A DNA stretch of 64,000 nt, from the NCBI GenBank assembly GCA_023213315.1, contig JAKCPI010031743.1:47303-111302 (forward strand), in the 5' to 3' direction. The notes beneath the pieces are model-generated. The model searched no databases and was not told where the DNA came from. It saw nothing but the letters and a program-made list of their open reading frames with translations. The position numbers and the translations under genes are program-made. This DNA is from Euborellia annulipes. Its lineage: Eukaryota; Arthropoda; Insecta; Dermaptera; Anisolabididae. Numbering within the stretch: position 1 is the first letter of the stretch; the number at the start of each line of letters is the position of its first letter. Below are positions 1 to 12,094 of the stretch, in pieces.

Positions 1-110
1 TACGTCCCTTCCACAGGACGGAATGTCACAGCAACTCCCTCTCCCCGTAGAGTTGCCTATTGTGGTAGGATCCAAAATTCCAATCCTGTGCCTGCTTTGA
101 ACTTTTCATT
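1..110 (+). repeat. Truncated copy of a GC-richer dispersed repeat
   Basis: Closely matches 54900-55015 (shared tacgtcccttccacag, gtagagttgcc, ccaatcc.gtgcctgctt) and is cut by the window edge. Both copies keep an open frame reading YVPST..xVTATPSPRRVA, so this may be a fragment of a coding retroelement. Family not identified. Confidence 0.6.
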
Positions 111-2804
111 AATTCCGAAACTACTTAACGGATTTTTATGGGGCTTTTTTTAATATATAGAAAATTTCACAAGGAATAACTCATTTAGGTTTTAGACACC
201 TAAAAAAATTCTAAAATTAACTTTTAGAGGAAAAGAAGTCACTTTAAAAAAAATTTAAATTGGAGTGTCCAGGGAACCTTATTAGTTGAGTGATGTCCTT
301 GTCACACACACCAGTTTTTTTTTTTTTTTAATTCTCTGCATGCATGATACGAGAGAGGATTTATCACGCTTCCCAAATGAAACTTGATATGAGAGAGAGT
401 GTTGATTAAAACAAAAAAAAAAGCAAAAAAAAAAAAAAAGCTTGTTCATAATTGGAACTTAATCTGTGAACAAGTTCTCTCTTTTTCATCCCATCTGGTG
501 GTCATACTCGATATTAATATTACGCATCATCATCATCATCATCATGAGCCCTAATTAATCCTTCTTATTAGCCTCTAAAGAGTTTGTTTATTTGATGGCA
601 TGGTAGAAAGAAGAAATAGAAACACATGTGAAAAGAAAGACTTCATTTTATTATAATAACGTTCAACTATTTATTCACAGCTAGTATGACCCGCCAAAGG
701 CGGGCTGTTTTTTTGTTAAATCTAATGAATGAGAAGGAGTAAAATCTCTTAGGGTGGGGGGAAATTTAATTTTTTTTTTCTAGAAATTGACGTTTTTGAT
801 AGCTGGAAGAAGGAAACAAAAAAAAAAACAAAAAAAAACAACCAAATATTATTTCACAAGTGGAAAAGTCCGGGCAAATTTATTCTTGCTCACTGTTTAG
901 AAATTTTAAATTTCCCTCACTGGCTCCACTTCTTCTCACTCTCTGGCCAATCAGCGAGAGAACAGGCACATACAACGGAAGTGAATGGCTAGAGCTTTAT
1001 ATATACTAATGATTAATTTAATAAAATATTTTTTTAATTAAACACTGATTTTGGTCCATTTGAACCATTATCAGAACACAAAACATTAAATACATATTAT
1101 TTGTAGGTTAATATGTAGTTCCCTTCAGGTATTTTCTAGCAGGTTGGAGCGCTGGAGAGAGAATAGTTTGATTAAAAAGCAGTACTAGTATATCAAATTC
1201 TATAAACATTAAAAAAAATCCCATAAAAATCCGTCAAGTAGTTGCAGAAATAATGTATTATAAAGAAAAAAAAAAAAAATTAAATCTCACAATTTTTATT
1301 CTATAATTAATTCTATAAAATTTTAAATTTAACATTTAAATATTGAAACGCAAAAAAAAAATAAATACAATAAAATAAAATAAAATTAATGAAAATAAAA
1401 TAAAATAAATAAAATAATGGAAAATAAATAAATAAAAATTAATGAAAAATAAATAAATAAAATAAAAATAAATAAATAAAAAATAAAATAAAAATAATGA
1501 AAAAAAAATAAAAATAAATAAAATAATGAAAAATAAATGAAATAAATAAAATAAAAATAATGAAAAAAAATAAATAAATAAATAAAATAAAAATAATAAA
1601 AAAAAAAAAAATAGAAAAAGTTTCGGTCTCCAATCAGGGTCTTTCTCAGAGGCGAAACGTAAAGCATTATCTTGTTTATTTCTTTATATTTATTAAAAAT
1701 TTTGACGTTTCTATCATGATCATAACACCATCTTCAAAAGCCAAGAATAGATAAATGAAAGATGCTCTTTGTGACTAAAATTCACTCAATTCTTTTTAAA
1801 AGGTTTTGATTCGTTAAATATTCCTAACAACTCAATTCACTCTCTCTCTCTCTGTGTGTGTCGGGCTTTTACCCCCTCCCCTCCCCTCTCACTCTCTCTT
1901 CTCATCATATTAGATTATATTCATTTTATGGACCACGACGACGATATGAAAGAAAAAAAAAAATATGTTTCAAAAAATGTTTTTAAATGATTTAACTAGA
2001 TCGTTTATCAACTTTAGATCCATCCATCATGAGTTTAATATTTTTTTTTTTAACTCCCTCTCCCCCCGCACCGGCGTAAAAACTTCTCTCTTTTTTTTTA
2101 ACGGACTGACTGACTGAGTGATTTTATTATAACTCTATTACAAAATTAAATTCCCCCCTTACCGAAAAAAAAAATAAAAATGAATTTATTAACCCTACAT
2201 CTTTTATTATTACGTATACTAAACAATTACCAGCTTTCGGTATGAATTTTAGACACTCTAAATAAATAAAATACAATATTTTACAATACATTGATAAAAA
2301 AAAAACCCATGAAAATTAGTCAATTAGTTTTGGAGTTAGAGAGAATTAAAAATTAAATCATACAATTATTATTCTATAATTAATGATATATATTAAATTT
2401 CATTTTGGTCTTTTAAAATCAATTATTTTATTATTTTATTCTAATAATAATTGAATAATTCAAAAGAAATTATCTCGTAATTATTATATTATAATTATTT
2501 AAATTTTTGTTTAATTAAATTGCTATAAAATAAAAGATAATTTCTATTACAAAAGACAATAATGAAATTTAATATATATCATTAATTATAGAATAATAAT
2601 TAATTTTTTATAACTTCGAAACTACTGAACGGATTTTTATGGGTTTTTTTATTTTATTTTAATTTTAAGAAAAAAAAAAACTAAATCAAATTAATTTTAT
2701 TAATAGGCCTAGCTGGGAAGTAATTGAGCACAAATTATCCGATTATATAATAAATGGTATTGATGGGTCAGTGAGGGGGGGGGAAACTAAATTGGCTTTA
2801 TTTT
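111..2804. other. AT-rich non-coding stretch with dispersed repeat modules
   Basis: No gene seen. It holds copies of the high-copy module with core GACGGATTTTTATGGG or its complement (114-150, 1210-1245, 2616-2650), a (CAT)n run at 526-545, poly-A tracts and long AT-only segments. A hairpin-forming CCCGCC-AAAGG-CGGGC lies near 691-707. Confidence 0.6.
1373..1612. repeat. AAAT/AAAAT microsatellite
   Basis: About 240 bp made almost only of AAATAAATA and AAAATA units. The long Phe/Ile/Tyr-rich reverse frames here come from this repeat and are not genes. Confidence 0.9.
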
Positions 2805-3070
2805 TCGAGGGTGAGTGAGAAAAAAAAAAGGTATCAACACTAACGAGCAGTCACGCACGCCGTTTCGGTATCCCAGTCACGCGCCACCATGTGAAGCGAA
2901 GCCCTCTCTTCTTTTACTGGTATTAAGACTCATATTTACCACGTCGTCGTCGACAACGTTAACGTTAAGCCCCCTCTCTTTCTCTCTTTTTTTTTCTTGC
3001 TCAAGACAAAAGAAGGGGGGGGGGTGTGAACTCTTTCGTTGTCGTTGAGGTCGATCTACGCGCAATCACA
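2805..3070. promoter_or_regulatory. CpG-richer island, possible promoter or 5' exon
   Basis: Unlike its neighbours it is rich in CG (cgcacgccg, cgtcgtcgtcgac, cgttaacg, cgatctacgcgc). No convincing coding frame with splice sites is seen. Its position upstream of the perlecan exons makes it a candidate promoter or untranslated exon, but it could equally be an old repeat. Low confidence. Confidence 0.2.
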
Positions 3071-4250
3071 GTTTAAATCTCGGACATTTTTCTGGGAAAA
3101 GATGAGAGTGGGGGGATTTTTGACCCATCGTCTTTCCACCCACGCAATTTCATCCCCATCCCACCATTAGAAAAACATTCAAGGCAATTGATCAAGTGAC
3201 ATCCCCCCTCTACTGATGATGATGTCGTTTATAACAATCTTTTTTTTTTTATTACTCACACTTAATTTATAGTCTACGAGCCCGCCTCTGACCCTCTCGA
3301 GTGTGTCACATTTAAATCATCTCTTTTATTCTCTAATAATCTCAATTTAATTAATATTAAATAATCCTCTTTAAAATTCTTATTATATTTATTTGAAACA
3401 TATCACCTAGTTTATTTAATATTGATTAATTACTTAAATATGGGGAGTTTGAATTTGATCCTCTATTCTCTATCCATATAATTAGACAAAAAATTAAAAT
3501 TTAATATTTTATATCATTAATTATAGAATAATAATTGAGGGATTTAATTTTAACTTTTCCTTTATAATGCATTTACTCTAAAACTACTTGAAGGAATTTT
3601 ATGGGCTTTTTTTTGTAAATATATAGAGAATTTTATGAGGGTAGTTTTAAGGTGTTTTTGGTGCTTATGTATATTTTTTTAATATATAATTCCGTAGTGT
3701 CCGTCTGACTGACCAACTTTTCGTTGAAATTTCGAAATGAAATTTTGCACTCTTATAAATGGCATTATAGAGGATCCCCAATTTCTGAAAATTCAAAATT
3801 GAGTTCTATGAAAAATCAAAGCAAATTAATTATAATAATTAAATCTCTCAAATGAGTAAATATAAAAAAAATTGTTGTATAATTAAATTTTCTTTTTCTT
3901 TTTTAATTAAATCCTCTTAGAAAAAAAATTATCTCCTAATTATATACTCTAATTATTTAAATTTTTATTTAATTAAATTGTTAAAGAATAGCCTAATAAT
4001 AATTATAAGATAATTTCTTTTACAAAAGACAATAATCAAATTTAATCAAAAATAATAATATTAATAATAAAGATTTAATTTTTTTTAACTTCGAAACTAC
4101 TGGACAGATTTTTATGGTTTTTTTTTTTTAAGCTATAATTTTACGAGGATGGTTTTAATTTTGAAGAAACAAAAACTCAAATGAACAATTAAATATCAAA
4201 TTAATGACCAATTAATTAATTTAAAGGATTAATTTTATATAGATATGAAT
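3071..4250. other. AT-rich non-coding stretch
   Basis: No gene. It contains two more module copies (about 3515-3612 and 4088-4125) with the TGTGAG/AATAATAATT side motif and poly-T tracts; otherwise low complexity. Confidence 0.5.
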
Positions 4251-4254
4251 TTAT

Positions 4255-4672
4255 AAATGATGACTTATTAAAAAATTATCGTAATTAATTTTTTTGTTAT
4301 CAAGCAAATACAAAAAAAAACAATCTGTCCCTATAATCTTTAATTTTTTTTTAAATTTAAAAATGAATTTATTATTATTATTAATCACATATTATTTAAG
4401 AAATTGTTAAAATAAGCTTAGATGATTTATTTAAAAATCAACTGTCAAATTAGTTCAGCATTCTTGCAATAGATGGCAGGCTAGTCTAACAGCCAGCCGA
4501 TCCCCTAATAGCCTATATTTATATATTTTTATGCTTTTATAAAAGATACATAATATATAATAACATTTATAAAGTATTTATTGTTAAAAGATCAATGAAA
4601 ATCAACCAAATGCATTAAATATATATTAGCTACCATTCTGACATCTCTTGGCAAATTTTTGAATTACTTGAT
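4255..4672 (-). repeat. Dispersed repeat family C, full copy
   Basis: Nearly identical in reverse orientation to 51345-51750, including gctaccattctgacatctc and gatggcaggctagtctaac. Two diverged copies lie at 39955-40440 and 48040-48465. No coding potential; family not identified. Confidence 0.8.
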
Positions 4673-5334
4673 TTTTTGTGTCGAGAGACACAAATTTCAC
4701 GTGTCACTCACTTCTTGGGGGGGGGGGGGTTTCTTTAAACAAAAGTTTAATTTGAATTCAATATTCAATTTATTGCCTCGTTACTCACCATTTCAATTAT
4801 TATATCTATCTAAACACAATTTGATATCAATTAATTAAGAATTCTCTATGATATCCAATCAATGATTACGTAAATCTCCCTTTTCTTTCCATCTAATTGA
4901 AATTTCGTTGTTAGGGGGTTTGATTTGTCTAAAAATATCCTCCTTATTCAACAACAACAACATTTAAATTAATTAGTGTAGTAAAGGAAAGTCTGATTAA
5001 TTAAAAGAAAAAAAAAAACCTGTGGCGCTCTCTTTCTCTCTATTAAGACAAAGAGAAATTATTTTTTTTTCTTAAAAAAAAAAACTTTGTATAAATATTT
5101 AAATTAGAAGAAAAAAAAAAAACAATAATTAAAATTTAAATTCTACATGAATTTTTAAACAACTTTTGTTTTTGTTTTTAAAAGACTTAAAAAAAAGGAT
5201 TTTTTTTTTTCATTTAATTGTATTTATTATTTTCTTTATCTAAGTACTAGTATATAAAAGAAAAAGTCTCTCTGTTTGTAACGGATAGACTCCGAAACTA
5301 CGGAACGGATTTTTACCTTCTCTTACCTATATAG

Positions 5335-5425
5335 AGAGAAAGTATCGGATTCATGTCAAAAATTCGATGTCGAGATTTTGATGGATATACACGTTTTGAG
5401 GCCCGCTGAGTCAAAAAAAAAAAAA
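5335..5425 (-). repeat. Fragment of dispersed repeat family D
   Basis: Reverse complement of the tail of the 12.1-12.65 kb element (catcaaaatctcgacatcg, ttttgacatg, tttctctctat). Only this end is present. Confidence 0.6.
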
Positions 5426-5574
5426 TGATCTGTCTATGAACAAAATATTTCAAGAGCAAGGAGGTTGAAATTTTATATTTAATCAAGGAAGGGTTGCAGG
5501 AGCAGAGACTGGCAGCCAATTTTTTTTCTTTTTAAATATTTTATTGGGCCGACGCTTCGGTCATCTTCAGGGCT

Positions 5575-5590
5575 ATATATATATATATAA
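5575..5590. repeat. TA microsatellite
   Basis: Short (TA)n run inside the foldback arm. Confidence 0.8.
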
Positions 5591-5729
5591 ATAGATTGTT
5601 CATTTACATTTTTAGGATAAAGCAATGGATAAGTGTAAAATATTTTAAGGTGAAGAGACGGTGGCTCTGGCTGCCCATGCTCTGAATGAGTCACATAGTT
5701 TTGATTTTGAGAGGGTTGAAATTGTAGGG

Positions 5730-5775
5730 CTCGGGGGGGGGGGGGGAAAAAGGGGGGGGGGGGTGGGGGGGGGGC
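5730..5775. repeat. Poly-G tract with quadruplex potential
   Basis: Four to five runs of nine or more G separated by short A/T interruptions, lying in the spacer of the foldback. It could form a G-quadruplex or be an assembly-sensitive homopolymer region. Confidence 0.7.
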
Positions 5776-6076
5776 TTTCAAACTATTTTAAAAGACACAC
5801 GTTAGAATCAATTCAAATATTCATAGAAAAAACAGTGAATTTTAAAAAACTCTAAATTTTCTTCAGACGAGTTGATGGGGTGGGGAGGCCAGGCTGACAT
5901 GCCAGCGCGGCCCTTATTGAAAGATCTCTCACCTGATGAGCATCATCACGCATAGCTGCCTACTGCAAATTATATATATTTCCTGGTCACTTATTGGGGT
6001 ATTTATTATTAATGTTAAAATATTTTACACTTATCCATTGCTTTATGTAAAAATGTAAATGAACAATCTATTTATA

Positions 6077-6520
6077 ATTAAATGAAGATTCTGGGACGGA
6101 GGTTTCTTCAAATTTAAAACTTGAACAGAGCCGCAGTGGCACCGTCTCTACTGTTTGTCGGTAGGTTAATATTGAAATAAATTTTAAAATTTTTTCCAAT
6201 TTTTTATTAATAGTGGAGGCTGACTGGTTTGCAAACATCAGTTTCGATTTTCTATCATCGTCAGAGCCTATAATAAATTTTTTTTACATTAGTTACTGAC
6301 TAAAAAAATTTAAACAAGATGGAAGTTGAATATAAGTAACTAATGTAAAAAAAAATTTATTATAGGCTCTGACGATGATAGAAAATCGAAACTGATGTTT
6401 GCAAACCAGTCAGCCTCCACTATTAATAAAAAATTGGAAAAAATTTTAAAATTTATTTCAATATTAACCTACCGACAAACAGTAGAGACGGTGCCACTGC
6501 GGCTCTGTTCAAGTTTTAAA
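6077..6520. mobile_element. Palindromic insertion with 10-bp target duplication
   Basis: Near-perfect inverted repeat: left arm 6112-6296 and right arm 6336-6521 differ by one A/T indel and enclose a 39-bp loop. The element is flanked by the same 10 bp, tctatttata (6067-6076 and 6521-6530), and it interrupts an older repeat, so it is a recent insertion. Each arm carries CTGACGATGAT..ATCGAAAC, a hammerhead-like motif. Variable-length target duplications and inverted terminal repeats with hammerheads are known for Penelope-like elements; that assignment is inference. Confidence 0.75.
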
Positions 6521-6548
6521 TCTATTTATATTAATATACATTTTTAGC

Positions 6549-6590
6549 CCTGAAGCTGGCCTCTATCGAGACCGAAACGTCGGCCCAATA
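6549..6590 (+). ncRNA. Hammerhead-like ribozyme motif with possible stem I
   Basis: CTGAAGC, T, GGCCTC/GAGACC stem with one mismatch, GAAACGTC. GCC before the box and GGC after GTC can pair as stem I. It lies at the inner end of a foldback arm. Confidence 0.35.
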
Positions 6591-6870
6591 AAATATTTAA
6601 AGAAAAAAATTTGACTGCCAGTCTCTGCCCCTGCAACCCTTCCTTAATACAACTCAACACCCACAACTACAATATTTATTTAAGTTAGTGTACACTCCTG
6701 ACGTGACACGAAGCTTCGACTAAAGAGTACTATTATTTTACTGATGTACTTTTTTTTTTATTTTCTCGAAATTTTCTCTCTCATTTATTTTTAGATGCTC
6801 TTTCAAATATATCTCAAAAATAATTAGTTAAGAATATATATTGATAAATATAATTACAAAACTGTTGTAG

Positions 6871-6907
6871 CCTGATGATGGTCCAAAAAAATTATACCGA
6901 AACGTTA
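6871..6907 (+). ncRNA. Hammerhead-like ribozyme motif
   Basis: CTGATGA, one T, GGT..ACC stem, GAAACGTT. The core boxes fit a hammerhead except for the extra base between CTGATGA and stem II. No convincing stem I was found. Confidence 0.35.
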
Positions 6908-7462
6908 TGAATTGAGAGCTTTACGTTAGTGAAGAGATTACTCCACCTCCTGCCAATTACAGCCACTTCCACACTTGAGAATATTTTACACTTTCTTTAA
7001 CCTCTAGTTCACAGGGGGAGGGAGGGGAATTTTTAATAAGACAGATATTATCTGAAAAATTGCGGTTTATGATTAACGAAAGAGAATCCTTCTTTTTCTC
7101 GGCATCTAACGCCATTTAGATCATACACATCAAATGAACAGGAAGAAAAAAAAAATAGAATGTTGTGTGATGGTTACACCAGATTTTTTAATAAAAAAAA
7201 AATCATTGATTAGAAGGTATTATTAAGTTGTTATTGCAGAATGCATTGAAATTGGTTATTTATTTAATAAATAAATAAATAGTGGGCAATTTAAAATAAA
7301 TTTTTCTAATAGAATAATAATATATAATTTCCTTTTTTTTATTATGATTTTTTTGAATAGTAACTAAAGAGAATTTAGTTTAATTGACTTAGGGATAAGT
7401 TGACGCAATTATCTTTCAAAAACGCCTGAGGGCCTGGCAATGAAAGAAAGAACAATAGCCAC

Positions 7463-7492
7463 CAAGATCAATGGTGTTAAGCAACGCCAAGA
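7463..7492 (+). pseudogene. 5S rRNA-like remnant
   Basis: gatcaatggtgttaagcaac resembles the internal promoter region of 5S rRNA (GATCA..GAAGTTAAGCAAC). Only about 30 bp match, so it may be a 5S-derived retroposon scrap or chance. A second copy lies at 19410-19450. Confidence 0.25.
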
Positions 7493-7559
7493 CATGCTGA
7501 ATTTCGGGATTGATGCCCCCCGACAATTTCGGCCTCAATCTTTGTTTCGACCGAAACCG

Positions 7560-8290
7560 TAACTTGTATTTCCTATCAGGGGGGGGAGGGAGGGGGACTT
7601 AACTCAAAAAAATTTTTTTTCGCCCCGCGCGAAACATTTTCCCTTTTTTTACGCCCTTCAAAAAAATTTGGTTTTCCTGCCCGTAAAATCATTTTACCTT
7701 TTTTTTTTAAAAACACGGAACTTTTGACCCCCCCCCCTCCCCAGGGAACATTTCCTCCCTTTTTGCCGAACCAAAATTTGCCGCCCTACTGCGGGAAAAA
7801 TTTTTCCCCTCCCGTGAAAATTTTTTTTACCTTTTTTTCGGGGGAAACTAAATTTTTCCCGCCCCGGAAGGTTTTTTTTCTCGCCCTCGAGTGCAAATCG
7901 TTTGTCTCAGGTTTCGGCTACTTTTCGGCCGAAACTGAAACCAGAATTTTTGGTCGAAACTGGCCGAAACCGAATATAGAAATAGAAATAGGAAATAGAA
8001 AAATGTTTATTTAAATAAATTACATATTTTTTCTTCATACAAAATACAAATGAAATAAACATTTATTCAGGCTTAGCGAATATGCTGTCCGCCTGGAGTT
8101 TCAATTTAAATTAAATTCTGCAACCAGTTGTCGTCGGTGATTGCCTGCCGCCCTGGTAAAGTTCGCCAAATTCTCCATCAAGAACCCTCCTTATCTCTTC
8201 CTTATTTAAATATGGCCTTTTGAAGTTTTCCCTTCGGTCAGTTCCTAGTAATTACCCCCTTTACCCCCCCCTCTTATATCCGCCCTTGAT
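7560..8290. repeat. G/C-run repeat region, probably a decayed hAT-type element
   Basis: Alternating C-runs, G-runs and poly-T with repeated units such as ttttacctttttttt and cccgtgaaaat. This interior pattern recurs in the hAT-type elements at 39533, 49131 and 30375. The right end tatccgcccttg resembles their termini, but no matching left end or target duplication is visible. Confidence 0.45.
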
Positions 8291-8737
8291 ATACACATAT
8301 ATGTTGGTTGATCTTAAGAAAATGCGCTTTACCTTACGGGAAATGCACTAAAAAAAACAAACAAGATAATGCAAACTCTTTTATTTATTTAAAAATATAA
8401 AAAATATAGAAATGGGGGGGGGGGTACGTGAGAGTACTGCAAATCACACCATCGGGTGCGGCCTAAATTCATTGAAATTTTAGCATTTCTTCTCGCTTCT
8501 TAACTTTTTTTACAAATAAAATAAAAAAAAAAAAAATTCAATAAAAGCAATACGTCATATTTTGTTTCATTGTTGTTGTTGTTGTTATACTCTCTGAAGT
8601 TTCACGAATGAACAAACGGAATAAACTACCCTTATTTGTCATAGTCAACGAAACTTTCTTTTTTTTTATATATACTCTTGGGGGATTCATATTCATATAA
8701 AAAAAAAAAAAAATTGTTATTAATTAATTTATTTATA

Positions 8738-8945
8738 TACTAGCTGCACCGTCCGCCTTTGGAAATTGTACTATTTTTAATTTGAGATCCACGAGAGCGA
8801 ATGCCTTCCAATTATGGATTTTTTTTTAAGAATCCCCAATTGGGGATTCGAGTTTTTTTTCCTGAAAGTTGGATAAACAGAGTGTGGCAGACTGACAAAC
8901 GACAAAGAGACAGACAGACGGACACTTCGTAATTATATATAAGGC
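8738..8945 (+). mobile_element. Probable non-LTR retroposon tail
   Basis: Starts ctagctgcaccgtccgcctt and ends with acagacagacggacac then an AT repeat. The same start and end appear at 47157 and 47940-48025. This layout is common in arthropod repeats thought to be retroposon 3' ends; I did not see any reverse transcriptase sequence here. Confidence 0.45.
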
Positions 8946-9106
8946 ATTTTCGGCATTCATTTAGACCCTTAATTCAATTGAAATAAATATTTTTGCTTGT
9001 GACGGGACGCGTCTCTCGGTCTTATTTAAATTTTTAGATTGTTAGACATGCTAAATAAGTTATCCCAATAAATAAAAATAGCTATCTATATTCATTGAAA
9101 GAAAAA

Positions 9107-9215
9107 AACCCCATGAAAATCCGTTAATTAGATTCCAAGTTAATATGTTATAAAGGGAAAAAATTTAAATTTAAATCTCACAATTATTATTCTATAATTA
9201 ATTCAATTTCATAAA
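9107..9215 (-). repeat. High-copy ~105-bp module, near-complete copy
   Basis: A variant CCATGAAAATCCGTTAATTAG is followed after a ~45-bp spacer by TCTCACAATTATTATTC and tataattaatt. The same pairing of motifs recurs in many places in the window. Confidence 0.7.
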
Positions 9216-11460
9216 ATCGCTCAATTAAAATTTAATTCTAACAATAAATCTGAGATTTAATTATTATAATTAGAAAAGAAATTAAATTAACATGTAAAAG
9301 ATAATTAAATAAATAAATAAAAAAAAAAAGACAAATTTTTGTTTATTATTAATTATTAAGAAACCAATTGACGGATTTTTATGGGATTTTTTTTTCACAA
9401 TTTGAAGATATATAAATGGTACCGCGTGGCACAAATTCTAATAAATATTTACTAGCTCTTTGACACGTGGTTTATTTTATTTGAAAACCTTTTTCACCAA
9501 GCTGATGACGTAAGCGCAGAAAGAGACAATTAATATTAATTCAAAAAGTATTATTATTATTATCAAATTATTAAATCTTCTTGAATTGTAAAGCCCTCAT
9601 TTTGCTATCAAAATAAACAAATTTCGAGAGAAACACAGAGAGAGAGAGATCAGATTAAAGTCAAACATTGTGCGATTGTTTTTATCCATCCATACGGGTT
9701 TTAAATTAAAATAATAAATTGAATTGAAATTTCCCTCTTTTCCCCCTCTACTCTTCTTTTTAATTATAATTTAGAAGAAATCAATTGCAATTAAAGCCCC
9801 TCTCTGACGGGCAATGCAGCTAGTCTAGGAAATTTTATTTTTTTTTCGAATTTCTAAATAAATTTAAATAAATTAATTAGTTTTTTTTTGGGTTAATTAA
9901 ATCTCGTAAATTAAAATTAAATTTATATTAATAATAAGACATAATTAATATCTCAATTTATTTAATGTCTCTCTGAATCTACTTGACGGATTTTTATGGG
10001 ATTTTTTTTTTTATAATAATCCAATTAATGTCATGCAAATTTTTCAAATACCTTTTAATTAGATCAGGGGTGGCCAAATTTTATATCAATTGGATCAATT
10101 TTCAAAACTAATATTTTCATCTACCTAATTTTTTTTTTTTTGCCTTTTAGTGATATATACAATAAAATTACCATTAGACTAACTGCACGGTCCGCGACAT
10201 GATTTTCGGCGGGCCTCTTTTTAACTATCCCTATTTATATTTTTATTATTACCGTTATATTATTCGAAGTATATTTTCTACCTTGTGACATATTGAGAAA
10301 ACTGTTATATCTAGTATGGCAACAAAGTTGCAAAACTTTCCCGATCTATCACTTTTCGCCTATCTCCACCCGATCTTTTAAATCAGAACTAACCATAGCA
10401 ATATGTTGAGATAAAAGCGATCATTTTAAAAAAATAAATTCTTTTACTTTAACTTAATATTTAGTGTTGGAGACTCAATTAATATCATTTCAATTTCAAC
10501 AACAACTCTGAAAAAATATTCTACCATTAAAAAAGCTCCATGAAAATCGGTTCAGTAGTTTCTGAGTCTATGCGAAGAAACCTGGTGTGAATAGCTGATG
10601 ACGTCACGGCTTGAAACGCCACATGCTATTGTTTCGGACCAAAAAGGCCTTCTGAAGTCCCTTAATGGGCAACATTATTCACGCTCACTACCGACCGATT
10701 CATTCCCCCTTTTTACTATGACTATAAATTTGCTAAATTTCATTTTTATCGGACAAGAGGTTCCAGATATAAATGCGACAACACATATATTGTTTATTTT
10801 TTTTTAGGGTCCCCCAATAGGCCTACGACAATAATATATCCTTTGAGTTGATTGACATCTCTTAATTTTTAAGTTTAAAAATAAGAATTTTATTTTTGAT
10901 TTAATATCTTTTTTAATTTATCATCCAGAAAAAAGAATTTATCATCATTAACATGATGATAACTAAATCGTCGTCGTCGTTGTTTCCCATTCATTCAGTT
11001 AATTTACTTTGAAATAAAATGATAAACGATAATCATTTGATTAACGTCGTGTAATTTTTCTGTCAAAAAGGAATTGTATTCTTTTTAGAACAATAGAGGC
11101 TCGTTATTAAGAAGAGAGAGAGAAAGGAGGATAAGAAACAAAGAAAGAAGGGCTAATGATAGGACGAATAGGCCTACATCTGTTTGTTAGACTGTCATTC
11201 ATTCTTTTTCTTAAGATGAAATGTCAAAGAGCAAAAAGTTCTCTTCTTCAGCAAGAGAAAAAAAAATTGTGACCTAATTAGGGCTGGACTATTAAAAATT
11301 TCTTGAGGGACCATTGAATTAGAAGCTTTGATTTACTAGCTGCGAAACATTTAGTGACATGTTTTTTTTTCCTTAAAGCTTAGTGATAATTAATTTTAAT
11401 TATCAATTTTTAAAAAAATATTACTTTTATATTTTTATTTCTAAACACTCTTACTCTAAA
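9216..11460. other. Repeat-rich non-coding stretch
   Basis: No gene seen. It includes module cores at 9360-9390, 9971-10005 and 10534-10560, a TGACGTCA-containing fragment near 10586-10625 similar to the family A MITE, a GTC-repeat at about 10970, and GA-rich tracts near 11115. The rest is AT-rich with no recognisable structure. Confidence 0.5.
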
Positions 11461-11469
11461 AACGACACT

Positions 11470-11755
11470 TGTAAATATTAAAAAAAGCCCATAAAAATTC
11501 GTCAAGTAGTTTCTAAATAAATGCGTTATAAAGAAAAAAAGTCCATAAAAATTCGTCAAGTAGTTCCGAAATAAATGCGTTATAAAAGAAAAAAAGCCCA
11601 TAAAAATTCGTCAAGTAGTTTCAAAATAAATGCGTTATAAAGGAAAAAACCCATAAAAATTCGTCAAGTAGTTTCGAAATAAATGCGTTATAAAGGAAAA
11701 AAAGCCCATAAAAATTCGTCAAGTAGTTTCGAAATAAATGCGTTATAAAAGAAAA
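11470..11755 (-). repeat. Five-unit tandem array of the high-copy module
   Basis: Five copies of a ~55-62 bp unit, each containing cataaaaattcgtcaagtag and aaataaatgcgttataaa. The array then runs into tctcacaattattattc, the other half of the module. Units are nearly identical, suggesting recent local expansion. Confidence 0.85.
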
Positions 11756-12002
11756 ATTTAAATCTCACAATTATTATTCTTTAATTAATCATATAAATAA
11801 ATTAAAATTTATTTTTTGTAAACGATGGAATCCAATTACAATGATAGTAGAGAAGAAGGGCAGAAAGGGAAATGTTTTAAATTTTTTATGATCATTAGAT
11901 CGGCGCAGGGATTTAGCCTCGCTTCTTGTGCTAGGCTTCAAGGATTTCGCTTCTCTTTAGCAATAAAATATTTAATAAAACCAATAATTCAAGAAAATCT
12001 AA

Positions 12003-12090
12003 AAAATCTGGTGTGACTGGCGCACAGCACACAACTTTCTCTTACCTTCGGTAATCGAAAGTTGTGTTCTGTGCTGTCACACCAGATTTT
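12003..12090. repeat. Hairpin repeat (TCTGGTGTGAC family)
   Basis: Arms 12003-12040 and 12056-12090 are inverted copies (tctggtgtgac..cacagcac..acaactttc and its complement). Relatives occur at 7168, 34890, 37690-37735 and 42815-42885. Confidence 0.75.
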
Positions 12091-12094
12091 TGTG

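Larger units (their letters stand above)
5484..6645. repeat. Composite foldback element
   Basis: The left arm (about 5484-5650) is the reverse complement of two separated blocks on the right (6012-6076 and 6531-6645), which share acacttatccattgcttta and gcagagactggca/tgccagtctctgc. The right arm is split by the 6077-6520 palindrome. Each arm end carries a hammerhead-like motif (5551-5573 minus, 6549-6583 plus) followed by ggcccaataaaatattt, a polyadenylation-like string. Confidence 0.75.

Noticed and set aside
1386..1667. 93-residue Phe/Tyr/Ile-rich reverse frame
   Set aside because: Translation of an AAAT microsatellite; no protein character.
5479..5781. 100-residue Pro-rich reverse frame
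   Set aside because: Runs through poly-G and a TA microsatellite inside a foldback arm.
11470..11755. Regularly spaced repeats resembling a CRISPR array
   Set aside because: Units are contiguous tandem copies with no unique spacers, in animal-like DNA.
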